Positions 48,490-60,768 of a DNA stretch of 64,000 bases are shown here, piece after piece. The first letter of the stretch is position 1. The number at the start of each line of letters is the position of its first letter. Where the stretch lies: positions 235,866,843-235,930,842 of the forward strand of contig CM068372.1 of the NCBI GenBank assembly GCA_034769895.1. Direction: 5' to 3'. The stretch is from Magicicada septendecula. Taxonomy: Eukaryota > Arthropoda > Insecta > Hemiptera > Cicadidae. A program made the translations under genes and the position numbers. The notes beneath the pieces were generated by a model, which saw nothing but the letters and a program-made list of their open reading frames with translations, searched no databases and was not told where the DNA came from.

Positions 48490-51150
48490 CAGAACTGAAA
48501 ACAGCTGACAGAGAAGTACAGATGACAGACAGAATACTAATGTACTAACAACTTAACAAACTTGAACCATCGTATTATTAGTCTTCTTCCTTCAAGCATT
48601 AGGTCTACAACCTGCTGCCCCCCCCCCGTCAAGGTAAAATCACGTTCCATCATTAACAGAAAGAAATCAACCATCGCGAGCCGCACGGTGGTGAGGGAGT
48701 TTGTGTACGCGCATGCGTGAGTCTCTGTTATTTATCTAACCCAGGAATGCCAGACAAGATCGCTGTATTAGCCCAGCGATAGGGGACGGGCAGACCGAGT
48801 CGTGACCTTCATTTGATCCCACGAGCGCAGCACAGTCGTATTGTCAGCACTGTCTCAATCTCTTATACATTAGAAACAAAAAATTTGAAAAGTGTAACAA
48901 TTATAGGATAGCAAATTATTGTAGCTAATGTTTTCCTATCGAACACATATTCTTAAACAACATCATATGCAGCAAGGATATGCAAATTTAATGACGAAAT
49001 TAATTCAGTTAATATTAAAATGTTCTTAAATGCATGACTTCCACAATTTTATATGTTTTAATAATTGACATCAACCATGGAAACGTGTATCGATTTCATT
49101 AAAAGTATATTTCTCCTGCAACTTATGTATATTTTACATGAAATACGCAAGTATCCTCGAGGTCACGCGCGCGCGCGCGGACACACACAAACAATGTTGA
49201 TACAAAAATGCGAACTGCACAGAAAAATATCGAAAAGTCTACGCTAAGAACAACAACGTAGAAGAGAAAAAACAATAAATCAGTCCTAAATAGACAATAT
49301 CGTTTATAGAATTAAAAAATATGCGTTTTACAATTTCCGGTGCGCAAGTGTTATGAATCTTTGCGCGTAGAGAGACGGATGGACACACCATTTATGTTAA
49401 GTTATTAATTTGTAATGTATTGTAACTTCTTAATGTTCCTTTGATACTAGAGTAATAACATAAATTAAGTACTTACAATTTTAAAAAAATTAGTATGCGA
49501 ACTCGAGTTAGTTACAACAGAAAACCGTTACGCTACGTACAATACAACGAATAATCCGTCTATATTGTAACATAACATGATTATGCCCTAGAGTAAATAT
49601 AATGTAATCATCAAAATTCATTGTGAATTATGCCTAAACACAAACTTTATTATAAATGAAATACAATGAAGTATAAAATCAATTTAACAAATAAAGAAAT
49701 GAACATAAAATGTAACTATTTAAAGATAATTAATAATGTCAAGGAGTAAAAGATAATAAAAAACAAAAGGGAATTACCATAATAAACAAATACAATGGAA
49801 ATTGGAAATGAGAACTTATTCATTAAATAGTTTAAAGACAATGACATGACGATGACTATTACACCCAGGAGGGAAGATCGAATTATAATAAATATGTAAA
49901 TAGTTGTAATAAATAAAAATATAGTGTATAAATGTTAACAAATTAGGAAGTAAAAAAAAAACATGTGTTATTACATAAGCCTATTAAACTATAGGGAGGT
50001 CTGCGAATCTCAAGCAGTTATTTTGTGTAATCGCACTACGAACTGAAAGTGATTTAAATATTACAAATAAAATAATATTAAACAATAATCACAAACGTTA
50101 GGTAGTTTAATAACGTAAGAAAGTGAAAATAACGGTGACTGACGTTAATAAACACTGTATAGTAAAAGTGAATAGGAAATAGACCTGGTTATAAATAAGC
50201 AGTGAATAAAACATATAATTTATATAAAACAACTATATAGGTAATATAGTAACATCAAACAAAGTGTACAATAATTAAAAAATAATGGAATAGTGCACTA
50301 GAAACTAATTATATACATCAGTGACTAATAAAAAACAAGATTCAACTGAATCATGTTAATTAAAAAATATAAAAACAAACCTGTGACCCATAAACATGTC
50401 ATAGCCAAGAGCATTACTAATTGAATCGGGAGTTTTTAAAAGAAAGGGTATTGTTGAAATATATTTGAAATAGGTCAGAACAGATTAATTTGAAGCTGGA
50501 CATTTTATACAACAAAATTAATGTTACACAATGAATTAATGAAGAAAAACTTCAAAAATAATGAGAAGCATAATGGTTTAATATAATACACGGAAAACTG
50601 AAGGCCAGAAGATAAATATCAAGAAATAATTGTAGACTAAACTACAAATTTGGTGAGATTGTTCCATCATGTTAAAATATACCTTTGATCAAACAATATT
50701 CAATTCAAAGCACAAGAACAGTGAAATGAAATAACAAAAATACTATAAACATTATGATTACTAATTTTATTTGTTCATTGTAATTTTGTTTATTAGTTGT
50801 TCCTATTTAAGTTGTTTCTTTTGTATGATCCAAAGAACCCATAACTCAACACACAAATACAACATCACTTTACTAAAACAGATTTATAATTATTATACTT
50901 TAACATTTTATATTTATATTTTATATTACTTTATATTTTATAATTATTACTTTCATATGCATGACTTTAACTGTACATAGACTTTAATTAATTTTTTATT
51001 AACCCTGAGAAAGAGTTTTCATGTTATCGAACCTAAAGGAAATACTAACTGAAGAAAAGGGCATTGTATGTTAGTGAATCTCAATATAGGTTAAAGAGAA
51101 AAGAATAATACAATTTATTGAAATTAAGGCAAGACAGAATAAAAGTTTCA
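48490..51150. other. Very AT-rich unique DNA, no gene seen
   Basis: Contains a (CG)n run of about 14 bp near 49166-49180 followed by (AC)n-like sequence. A somewhat CpG-richer piece lies at 48660-48850. 49260-51100 is extremely AT-rich with no credible frame. Confidence 0.4.
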
Positions 51151-52166
51151 ATTTTTTAACATTGAAAATGTTTATAAGGACGTGTCGCACATTTGAAAAC
51201 GACCGCTGGTGCGTGATCGAAAATGGGAACCGGTGAGTTTCCATAGAAACTACTTCTTTGTTGTCAATAACGTAGTACACATATAAAACTTGGCTTATGA
51301 ATGCGACTACATTTAACTTATAACCTGTACATTGGTAAATGAAGAATGAATTCATTGGTTGGTGAATGAAGAAGAATGAATTCATTGATTGGTGAATGAA
51401 CATATATATTGTACTTACACGGGTTACCTCTCCTTAAAAACCCCTCTGTTGTATTTGTCAATATGTGTTGTATTAATTTAATTTGTATAAATTCTCGGAA
51501 ATATTTGGTGTTGTGGAATATATGGATGTACTCAATTAATGTTAACTTAACTATTTAATAATTATCAGTGTTAGTGTGCCTAGAACTTAAATAACTTAAG
51601 ATTTATTCTACAATTTCATCCAACCCTATTATGCCTTGAAGAGAGTTCTGTCTGATTTTATATTTTTACGCTCCCTCTTTGGTGTCAGATAATTCCGCTA
51701 TAAGCGCTGTAGTATCGGCTCAACGAAACTTGTAGGTTATTCGATGTTTATATTAACTATTTATTCTCTACTTATTCAGTTACTTTTGTTCCAGTTCACT
51801 AAACCATACTCCAAATAACAAGGTGTGACAAATATATAAAGGTTCTTTATTCGTGTATTCAATTCACATTAACTCAGATATATTCTAATTAATATATGTT
51901 GGGACTATAGATTCAGGTATCGATTGTTGACTATTTAATCCTTTGTTTATATTTAGTTATATATTATATTTGATTCGTATTTTATTTATTTCAGGGTGTG
52001 AAGGTTCTTGTAACTGTGGGGAAGACTAAAAATACATACTAAGAATGCAAGATTTACAAAAATTATGTGTTGTGTATTTAGTATGATTAATATAATATAA
52101 CTTTACCAGTCTCTAACGAAGCAAATCACGTTGGCAGTTGATCGCTAAATTCGTTGTTCTGGTCAA

Positions 52167-52478
52167 TTATGAAGCACAGTTTTCTTTCTTCAGTTTAATA
52201 AAAATAATTCTTGTCCTGTCCACTTCGGAATACAGCTTCTGAATTGTTTTACAGCACGATTGATGTTCTTCTGCACCGCCAGGATCCAAATAGGTTCTTC
52301 CTCCGGTTGAAGCAGTTAGTGTTGTTCCGTGTATTTGCAAGGTTATAAATTCTGGTGTTGTGAATATTATAAGTTGCGTTACTATTAATTCTTTATATTT
52401 GATTAATTTTCCATCAATTCCCTTCGGACATGGGACAGTCCAAGTTTCTTCTTGTAGGATTTGGTTATTTGTTCTCAA
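52167..52478 (-). CDS. Unrecognised 103-codon open frame inside family 2 long copy
   Basis: An ATG-to-TAA frame on the minus strand. Its composition is more protein-like than that of the surrounding AT-rich frames: ETWTVPCPKGIDGKLIKYKE, then TGGRTYLDPGGAEEHQSCC and SEVDRTRIIFIKLKKENCAS. Four cysteines are present; there is no signal peptide, membrane span or known motif. It could be the remains of a gene carried by an element inserted in this region, or chance. No function is proposed. Confidence 0.25.
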   Translation of the reverse strand: MRTNNQILQEETWTVPCPKGIDGKLIKYKELIVTQLIIFTTPEFITLQIHGTTLTASTGGRTYLDPGGAEEHQSCCKTIQKLYSEVDRTRIIFIKLKKENCAS

Positions 52479-53757
52479 TTATTATTTCATAATATATCGT
52501 TATTTTATTAATCTGTGTTAGTGATAGATGTAAGTATTATCATTAGAATTTTATCTTCTTTATAATCGTATCTTTTGATTTCGAATATTACGATTCAATA
52601 TATTCTTCTTGGGTTTTTTAAATCATCACGTTCAGTTTTTACCAAAAGCAATTCTTGTTATTTTTTAAAATCAACAATCTTCTTCTTAAATTTCTCCCTA
52701 GCAACCTATATTAATTTCCGCTTCCACATGTTTGGACTATATAGTGTTTCTTTCATATATTTTTTTGTCTATTCTTTGTCAATTTGCTGTCCTATCGGAA
52801 TGTAAATTTACCGATAGCTGGTTTATTATTTTATACACATCTTCTACTGGTTTTTTGATATAATTCCGTTTTTTTCCTTTTTTATTATATTTAATCCACC
52901 TTCGATATTATTTTTTACCAATCGATATTATGGCATTATGGTATTATTATAATTTGTATAAATTTTATTAAATATTATTATTAACTTAATGTTTTTTCTT
53001 CTTTCTAGCTCTTCATAGTGTATTTATTAATTATTATTAATTGATGTATCTAACCTTTAAGTTATAAGTGTTTATTTAGTATTTTTGGCTGTTAGGCCTT
53101 TTATTGTAAATTGATCTACCTGTGGTTATGTCTGTTAGGCATCTATAGTCCCTTTTATATAAATTCGTACATACAATCAAAACTTAATTATTAACATTTG
53201 TATAAACAATTATTTTTCTACATCTAATAACAAATTTATCTTGATCTCTCGATCACATATAACAAAATTCGAACTTATGAACATTGGTTAACTGCCTCAC
53301 ACTTCATTCTATGACAGTCATTGAATAACACTATTTGTTTCATTATCTTTCATGAACTCAACACATATTTGATATAACATCACATAAACTTTATCACAAC
53401 ATTTTTGTCATAATATAATACTTTTTTAACACAAAATTCTTATCTGTTATTACCATAAATTAAGTCATTGTTTCATTTTTCTGTTTTGTTTTTTATTAAA
53501 CATATATCATTAGCTATTATTTATTTTACAGGTTCGTTTATTCTATTCAACACTACCTTGCATTCTTATTTAATTTTGTCTATGACTATAATTGTCATAA
53601 TTGGGTCTCTGTTCTATTATTGGATTAAGTATCAATTTATTTATCAATCTGTGAATCTTCTTTTATGTAGCATAAATGCTATCATTTTTGTTGCGCTACA
53701 TATATATATATATATATTTTTTAGATTTATTGAAGCATTTTCAATGCCCTTCTCTGT

Positions 53758-53777
53758 GCATTGCATTTGTGCAATGC
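53758..53777 (+). repeat. Terminal hairpin of family 2
   Basis: GCATTGCATTTGTGCAATGC forms an 8-bp stem with a 4-nt loop, about 13 nt from the element end. The short copy has the identical hairpin at 38058-38077 on the other strand. Confidence 0.85.
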
Positions 53778-53794
53778 CTGTAAATTTTATTTCA

Positions 53795-54181
53795 CATAGT
53801 TAGATAATTATGTTTATCTAACATATTTGGCACCAACAACTTGAGGCTACAGGATACGATTACATTGATGAAGGGTAAGAATAAGACATATTATAATATT
53901 ATAGAAATAGAACATAAGAACTAAAACGTTACATTACAATATGTTGCGAAATACGGCCTCGAAAAGAGCCTTCTTTGTGAGTGTGAAAATTCGTGGTCTG
54001 AAATGGTACCAATATTGATTAATCTGACCGTCTATAATGGTTTCGTACGGCGTTGGATACGAAATAAAACGTATACTACCAACGTTTTTTGTAATCTAAC
54101 TTTATTTATAATATAAAATTGACTCGTCCCTCCGGTGAAAATACAACTTGGCCGCTTTCCACCCTACGCTGCCGGAGGGAT

Positions 54182-54217
<36 letters not shown>

Positions 54218-56625
54218 CATACGATTACGCTGGTTATATATTCCGCTTACATTTACACCCGCAATGGCTCTTACATAATATACCAGCAATAATGCTTTAC
54301 AAGGATCGGTTTTACTGTTTTAGTTATTGCTTTTGTGTCTTAAATCACAGCCCCACTCCGCGCGACGCCCGAACTGTTACTTTCCTTTAACGTTTCTCGC
54401 ACGTTTTAACTCGTGTTCTCTCAACGTTTTGGCAGATCGTTTTCTTAATCCTTGTACGTGTCGGTCACAGTGCTGTTTGGTTACGGGTGCTGTTTGTATC
54501 TTATACCACGCACTGTTTATGTGGAGTGAATCTGACGCGATGAGACAGTGTTCAAATAGAAAGTAACTAACTAACTCTCTTACTGAATCATACGAATGGA
54601 AGCAGACGAATTCGTAACAAATTTGTGGAAAGTCGTGCCAATGTATCGAGAGAGTATTCAATATAGTTTATATTATTTTTTCCTAAGCATACAATTTCTA
54701 CTAAAGACCTTTCAAAGAGACAGCTTCCAGAAACCTCTTACGAGGGAATCCCCACAGGCACCCCTTGTTTGCACGGTTATTAAGTTTTGTTTCACAAAAC
54801 GCTTCCAAGCATGCATTGTCACATTGTTGGAGTGAATCGTCAAAAGCATGTCTTACCTCTTTCACATGGAATCACTTCCCCACGAACCATGGGCACCAGA
54901 TTCTGGAGGAAAACGATGGTATCTTCGAAGGAAAAAGTAACTGTAAAAGAAGTACCATGTGTACAAAGAAATGGGAATCATGGAGAAGCTATTCTTCGAA
55001 GACGTGGAACAAGAGATCGTCGAAGCAATATCTGGGGGGCGGAAAGATTACTAGGAATTTAAACAGAAAGTGACAGAACCGAAAGAACGCCGAAATAACG
55101 GAAACGCCTATTCGAATACTGTTCTCCATAATCTTTTTCCACAGGTTTCCCTCCTCATCCGCATAGAGGCTACGTGTGTTAAATATTAGGTGGCGCTAAA
55201 ATAATTTTGATAACTCCCCTTCGCAGAAGACTTACTTGTTACACCATGTACATACCTATTACACATTTTAATGACATATCTGTAGCTGACAACACTGGAA
55301 ACTGTTACAATTATATACTGTATAAATTAACAATTATAAATTCTCAAATTGTTATAGGCTGTCTGTCTCGTTATCTATACTCCAGACACACACCTGCGTT
55401 TAACGTGTTTTGTTTCCATCCATAGCCTCGCCAAAAAGCCATTCATTCACTGAAGACATCGACTCTCCACACAAAAAATTACTACGCCGAGGCTATACAA
55501 AAGTTGCGCTGTGTAACGGTAGTTGGAAGCGTTTCGATGTTCTATGTACTTGCATCGCTGGTCGTACTTACAGAACTAAGACACCGTAAGAAAGGAAGAC
55601 GACATAAAGAGAAGGGAATTTATTGGAAACAAGTTGCCGTATCATAGCCTCGACGGCACAACCTCAGACGATCCTTGGCTGCCGTCACAATTCCTATTCA
55701 CCTGGTTCTGCGCCTTGACGCAGAAATGCACGTATATTGCACTTATGACCCGTGCATTTGTAACGGGGACAAAGTCTACAGTGTGACCAAGCGTAAGCGT
55801 AACTCTTTATACCACTAAGAAAACGTAATTATTTCTTCTCTTGATTACTGCTACACCACAAGGCATGATTACATGCATCACTTATGGATTCAAAGACAAA
55901 CTTCTATGAAATAAAATGGTGTACATTCCAACACAACAACAAAAATTCCCTGACTTTCAATACAACGTAACGTTTTACAAAACTGATAGAGAAAATTACA
56001 CATACGATCAAGTACTTAGCCTACGTTAAAAAAGTCACTGGCAAGGCATGTTTTTATTTTTTGACCAGGTACAAACTCCAGTGGCAAAGTTGTAGATACA
56101 GGATTATATTTTATAATTCGTTTCAAGAACTTTTCAGTACGGACGCTAGTCTCTCACTAATAATTATGCAATTACGACGTTACGGTAATTCGCACAACTA
56201 CTCTTGAGTCTTGTTGTCGCCAAGTGTTCATCTGACGTCTGACAACTAAACTACTGGTTAGTTAGCTGATGTAATAAACACCGCTGATTGAATTCACTGT
56301 TATATATTATCTTGTTTACGTTTCTTTTTAAATGTTTTTAATCATTTAATGGGTTTTAATCACATTAATGTTCAATTATTAATAAAGGTTTACGGAGCGG
56401 TGAGGAACCGGGACAGCTAATTAACTTTGTCAGAACATCATCCTTATGTGAATTTTAACGTTTTTGTAAACACTTATTTTTATTTAATATTATTCCACAT
56501 AATTACTGTGAATATGTTCTTACGACTTGGGCGCTGTAGTACAATATTACATTCTATTCATTAACGCCATCAAGAAATTTAAGGTGTACGTACTGTACAG
56601 TATGTGTTTATACTAACAATTTTCT
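53795..56625. other. Unique DNA with one long poly(T), no gene seen
   Basis: Frames of 79-103 codons at 54377-54661 and 54765-55073 have no recognisable motif. The TCCCTCCGG/CCGGAGGGA inverted pair (54127-54180) sits just before the poly(T). Confidence 0.4.
54183..54217. repeat. Poly(T) tract, 35 bp
   Basis: An uninterrupted T35. On the minus strand it is an A35 that could be the tail of a retrocopied RNA occupying about 54220-54600, but no polyadenylation signal or homologous gene was recognised. Confidence 0.9.
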
Positions 56626-56639
56626 TCCTTTTCGTGGCG

Positions 56640-57132
56640 TTACAACCCGGCGTGGGTTTTGGCCTGCTCAATGACTTTCTTCCATTCCGCCCTCTCATTA
56701 CACATCCGTCTCCATTACCTCACGTTCATACATCACAAATCATCCTCTACGTCATCCAACCATCTCTTTCTGAATCTGCCTCTAATTCTTTTTCCTACCG
56801 GTTTCCAATCTCCAATTCTCTTAGCCATTCTTCTATCATCCATTCGCATTACGTTGCCCACCCACTAAAGCCTTCTACTCTTAATAAACCGGATTATGTT
56901 GGCACCCTGAATCAGTTGGTCCAGTTCATGGTTCATTCGAATCCTCCAATAGTCGTCTTCAGTTTGTAGAGGTCCAAAGATTTTTCGCAAGACTTTTAGT
57001 TTAAATATGCTTAAAATATGTTTAGATGTTGCTCGTCTGTGCTGGTTAATGTCCAGGCTTCGCATTCGTATGTTACTACCGGACGTATAAGACTTTTGTA
57101 TATAGTCAGCTTAATATCCTGGATCTGAAAAG
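56640..57132 (-). pseudogene. Non-LTR retrotransposon C-terminal relic, 3' end preserved
   Basis: Minus-strand frames read IKLTIYKSLIRPVVTYECEA, then KVLRKIFGPLQTEDDYWRIR and MNHELDQLIQGANIIRFIKS. RRL-WVGNVMRMDDRRMAKR follows, then RIRGRFRKRWLDDVEDD and KVIEQAKTHAGL ending in TAA. This is the complete, ordered C-terminal half downstream of the RT palm in a common arthropod LINE (consensus IYKTLIRPV-TYGSE-W, KILRKIFGP, R-RWAGHV-RM, GRP-KRWLDDV, AKTH-GL). Damage includes TAA after LNIF, TAG for Trp before VGNVMR, and stops in the last 40 codons. The RT core is lost by 5' truncation. The normal stop at 56640-56642 shows the original 3' end. Confidence 0.8.
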
Positions 57133-57134
57133 CT

Positions 57135-57875
57135 TTTCACAGAAGTAATAACAGCTGTTGCCACGTGCGATGCGGGAGTCTATTTCATCGGTGCAAGCGT
57201 TGTTCTGAGTTTTGTTATACTAACCTACCTTTGCATTAATTTACGTAATTAATTACCACGATTTTCGGTGCGTCTTGTGCATGCTTATTTGTATCTGAAT
57301 GAGATTATTAACAGCAAAGAATGGGCAACGGTACTAATTTTATTGTATATACGTTTGTGGACTTAACGTGTTTATACATAGTGACGCGGTATCTTCTTAC
57401 AGATATTTACAAATTACAAGTATTTCGGAAAAAAAAAGCAGCGCGCTTAAACTGAATTTTTGGTCAACTAGCGAAGACACAAAACCTTCGTGGCGAAATC
57501 TGGCAACGTTGCCACGCTCTCCAACGTATACTAGATTGTGCCAACCCATACGTGAATTTGATTACAGTTCCATCGATACACGAGGAGCGTCCAAATTTAA
57601 ATTACAATTTAGTTGAACTTCAAACACAAACACATATGCCCAAGTTGGTAGCACTGGCTGATGGTGCGTGGAAACAAATACTAATCTAACTCAGCTGTTC
57701 AACAACAGCGCGCACTGTTGTTCGTTTTGGAAGTATAAGTGAAGTAGCAGTTCAATGAAGCGTGGAACAACGTGTTGTTAAATTTATTACAAAATAAACG
57801 TGAAACCATCACACAGACATAAGTGTCAGAACGCTGTCAGACATAAGCGTCTATAAATAGAGGAAAACTTGCAAA
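57135..57875. other. Unique DNA, no gene seen
   Basis: An 82-codon plus-strand frame (57368-57616) has no recognisable motif. Confidence 0.4.
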
Positions 57876-57879
57876 AATG

Positions 57880-58665
57880 GCGAGAACATGTCGAGAATGA
57901 ACAGCACCTACGACGCCCAAAAACATGACAACAATAGAGATAGACGACACGATCAACACACTTGTTAAAAGTGATCGTCGCATCACGGTGCGGGACATTG
58001 CTTCTACGCTAAATATCAGTGTTAATAGTGCAGGTAGCTGTATCATAAATCAATTTCATTATCGGAATGTATGAGTACATTGGATTCCATGAATTCTGAT
58101 GGACGAACGCAAGTGCAGGTGGACACAGGTCTCTTAAGCTATTGCCATATTATGAAGGAAAGGGGCTTTTTACAGTTTATGAAACCTTGTACACCATTTT
58201 ACTCCAGAAATCGAAAGAGCATTGACGCAGTGGTAGCATGCTTCATACCCAAAAGCAAAGGCCGCTTTTCGGCAGGAAATAAGAGGCGTCATACACATTG
58301 ATTTCATAAGAACACAGTACACAATTACTCTAAACAGCCATTCGAAGTAAGCGTAAAAACGCCAGCATTTTGTCTGTTTCTTACAGGGTAATGCACGTCC
58401 TCATACGATGGCCACAATTCGAAAACTAAAGTAGGCCGTTCTGCCCTATAGTGCGGATCTCCCCCCCCCCCCCCGACTGACATTTGTTTGGGCCCGTACG
58501 AGAGTTCTAAGAGGAAAATGTTTTGTTGTAACAAATAAGTCATCGAAGCTGTTCGAAAGCGGACCCGTCCTCTCGCAGAATTTTTTCCTAAGTAATATGT
58601 AAACTACCGAAAAGATGGCGTCAGTGCTTTGAGAAGGAGGAAAACTACATTAAATAATGGCTATA
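57880..58665 (+). pseudogene. Degenerate mariner-type transposase
   Basis: Plus-strand frames show a helix-turn-helix-like start (TINTLVKSDRRITVRDIAST, then LNISVNSAG) and LTDERKCRWTQV. A second-catalytic-site region reads GNARPHTMATIRKLK (consensus QDNARPHTA), and the C-terminal part reads VIEAVRKRTRP. The second Asp is not preserved (GN for QDN). The third catalytic position falls in a 14-C run at 58461-58474 that replaces the usual YSPDL-P-D stretch. There are many stops and frame changes. No terminal repeats were recognised. Confidence 0.6.
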
Positions 58666-58669
58666 TGCG

Positions 58670-60765
58670 TAAATTACTACTCTTAATATTACGTTGTGAA
58701 TTCCAGCCGACTTATTCTCAAAGACTTGATGCAGGGATATTTCGCATCATAAATTTTCATCAAAGCTTCGGGTTTCCCATTCTTCTTCAGCCGCCGTACA
58801 TTCCCATCACAGCTGTGAATTCTTCCAAGTATTTGCCTTTCAGAACATTTTCAAATATTTACATCGTCGTCCACAATAGTCCAGTCTCAGGTGCATGTAA
58901 AACTATTGTGTACGTTTGCGTATTATACAGCCTGATTTCTGGATACAAGACAAGTCGTAATTTAATTGAGCAAATGTTTTATGCTGATTTGGGCCCGTGC
59001 GCTGAGTGCTACCGCCGATAACTATGTTACAAGGCAAGCTTATATTCTGCCCGAGATTTCAACACGTAACTATTACGAAGCCTGCCACTTTTCAGATTAT
59101 GTAAATATTCAATTTACCCAGTTCGCAAATTACTTCAACTGTATTAAGGTAAATTAATTTGGTAAATCCGATCACAGTTAGATGTACAAAGCTCTTAGTC
59201 TTAACGTGTAAAACGTAGCGTAACGAGTTCGTTACAACCGAAGCCCCGCGCACGCCTGGGAGCGCAGCTCTAATTACACGGCAGCGAACATTTTTAATTC
59301 CACTGTAAACGATGCTGTGCTAATCCGAGCCGTAAGAAATAATTAGAAGAAAATACAGGGCGACACTTGTCGCTTTCAGCCAATCAAAATTAAGCTTTTC
59401 TTCGTGCCTGTTACCGGTATTAATGAGAAAAAGCCTCTTAGTGGTTTTCTTGTTTACATGCGCACGCATTTTGCCTTCGAGTCAATACGGGCGCAAATAT
59501 TTACATTTAATTTTTAAAGAACTATGAAACACTTTGTACAACTTGTTCTACTTCAGTAGACCACCAGTACAATTTTCCACCAGTACACTTGTTCTACAAT
59601 TTTCGGCGAGTATAATTAGTTTCGATTATTACGTTATTATTATTATCATTATTACTTAACAAAAAATTAAGAAGTAAACATACGGTTACTTCACAATACA
59701 ATTTAATTGATTCATGACTCGTATATCGTCTATCTTTATACAGTAATTTCTACGTTTAATTACTACTCAAGAATGAGAGTTTATGTAAGTCTACATTTAA
59801 AACTGACTGTCACACACAGACAGATAAATAGAAACACGCTCGCACGAATTAACATTAACACTTCAGCAAACAAGGGTTATTTTAGATAAATAACAATTTC
59901 TCTACCGCCCATCAAAGGTAAGCCTTCTTACACCCTGACCTCTAAGTAATTAAAACATTAATAAATAATTTATTCATGTATATCTTCATGTTTCTTCTTG
60001 ACAGTAATTCATCATGACTTCACAGATTTTTGCAGTAATTGAATATTAGGTATATTGCACTAACAACATAATAAATCTGAAAATGATTATTTCATATTAT
60101 CGCAGATCTTAACGTATGTTTTGCAGAGATAATTCGTATCGTGAAATAATCGGTTTGTATTTCGAATATTGTTGTAATGTTTTTTATCTAATTAGCTTTA
60201 AGCAAAACAGAAGAAGAAAAGCTGTATAATAAGTGTCTTCAACGTTGCAATGCTTTTTTTAAAACGCAATTTTAAACATGTAACTACGTACCATCGACAT
60301 AACAATTTCCAGATACCTAAAATTTTAAACCAATTAAAAATACTCAAAAAAATTCCAAAATGAATTCGTAATTGAAGAACAAATTAAAATGAAAAACACA
60401 AGACGATTTCTTTAAAATTTTAAATGATTAAATTGCAATATAACAGCCAAAACCATCATATTAGATAAAAAAATTACAATAATGGAAATATTCAAACCGT
60501 CATGCAAATAGACTGTTCGTTAATATATATTTCGTTACACCTCTGACGATGCAGACTACCTCTGCGAACGTACGGACTGTTTACAACAATGTAAAATAAT
60601 TAGTTAAATAAGAAATGTGTTCATCTTGAATCATATACTTACGAAAGATAAAATATTCTCCAAAGTATTGTGAAGCTTTCCAAGAAGGAGAAGAAATATG
60701 AAGCTGCAGGACCCTAAGGGCCATCTGGTGAGGGCCTTGAGGGTTATATGTTATAGGAATAGATA
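58670..60765. other. Mostly AT-rich DNA; TAAT-motif cluster at 59200-59460; no gene seen
   Basis: The 130-codon frame at 58629-59021 overlaps the end of the mariner relic and shows no motif. 59200-59460 is better balanced in composition and holds several TAATTA/TTAAT and CCAAT words. 59900-60650 is plain AT-rich DNA. Confidence 0.4.
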
Positions 60766-60768
60766 ACT

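Larger units (their letters stand above)
51153..53790 (+). mobile_element. Family 2 (HINE/DINE-like) long copy with 2.3-kb AT-rich interior
   Basis: It starts TTTTTTAACATTGAAAATGTT. The first 260 bp match the short copy at 38044-38350, including ACTACTTCTTTGTTGTCAAT and a duplicated AATGAATTCATTG block. The right end holds GCATTTTCAATGC (reverse complement of the start motif), then hairpin GCATTGCATTTGTGCAATGC at 53758-53777 and CTGTAAATTTTAT. Between them, 51410-53700 is about three-quarters A+T and bounded on both sides by (AT)n. It is either an ancestral interior lost in the short copy or a second element inserted into the AT run. Confidence 0.7.

Noticed and set aside
54765-55073. Overlapping frames of 91 and 102 codons
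   Set aside because: Two different frames over the same DNA, neither with motif or family resemblance.
58629-59021. 130-codon plus-strand frame
   Set aside because: It overlaps the dead mariner end, has no recognisable domain, and its length is compatible with chance in this composition.
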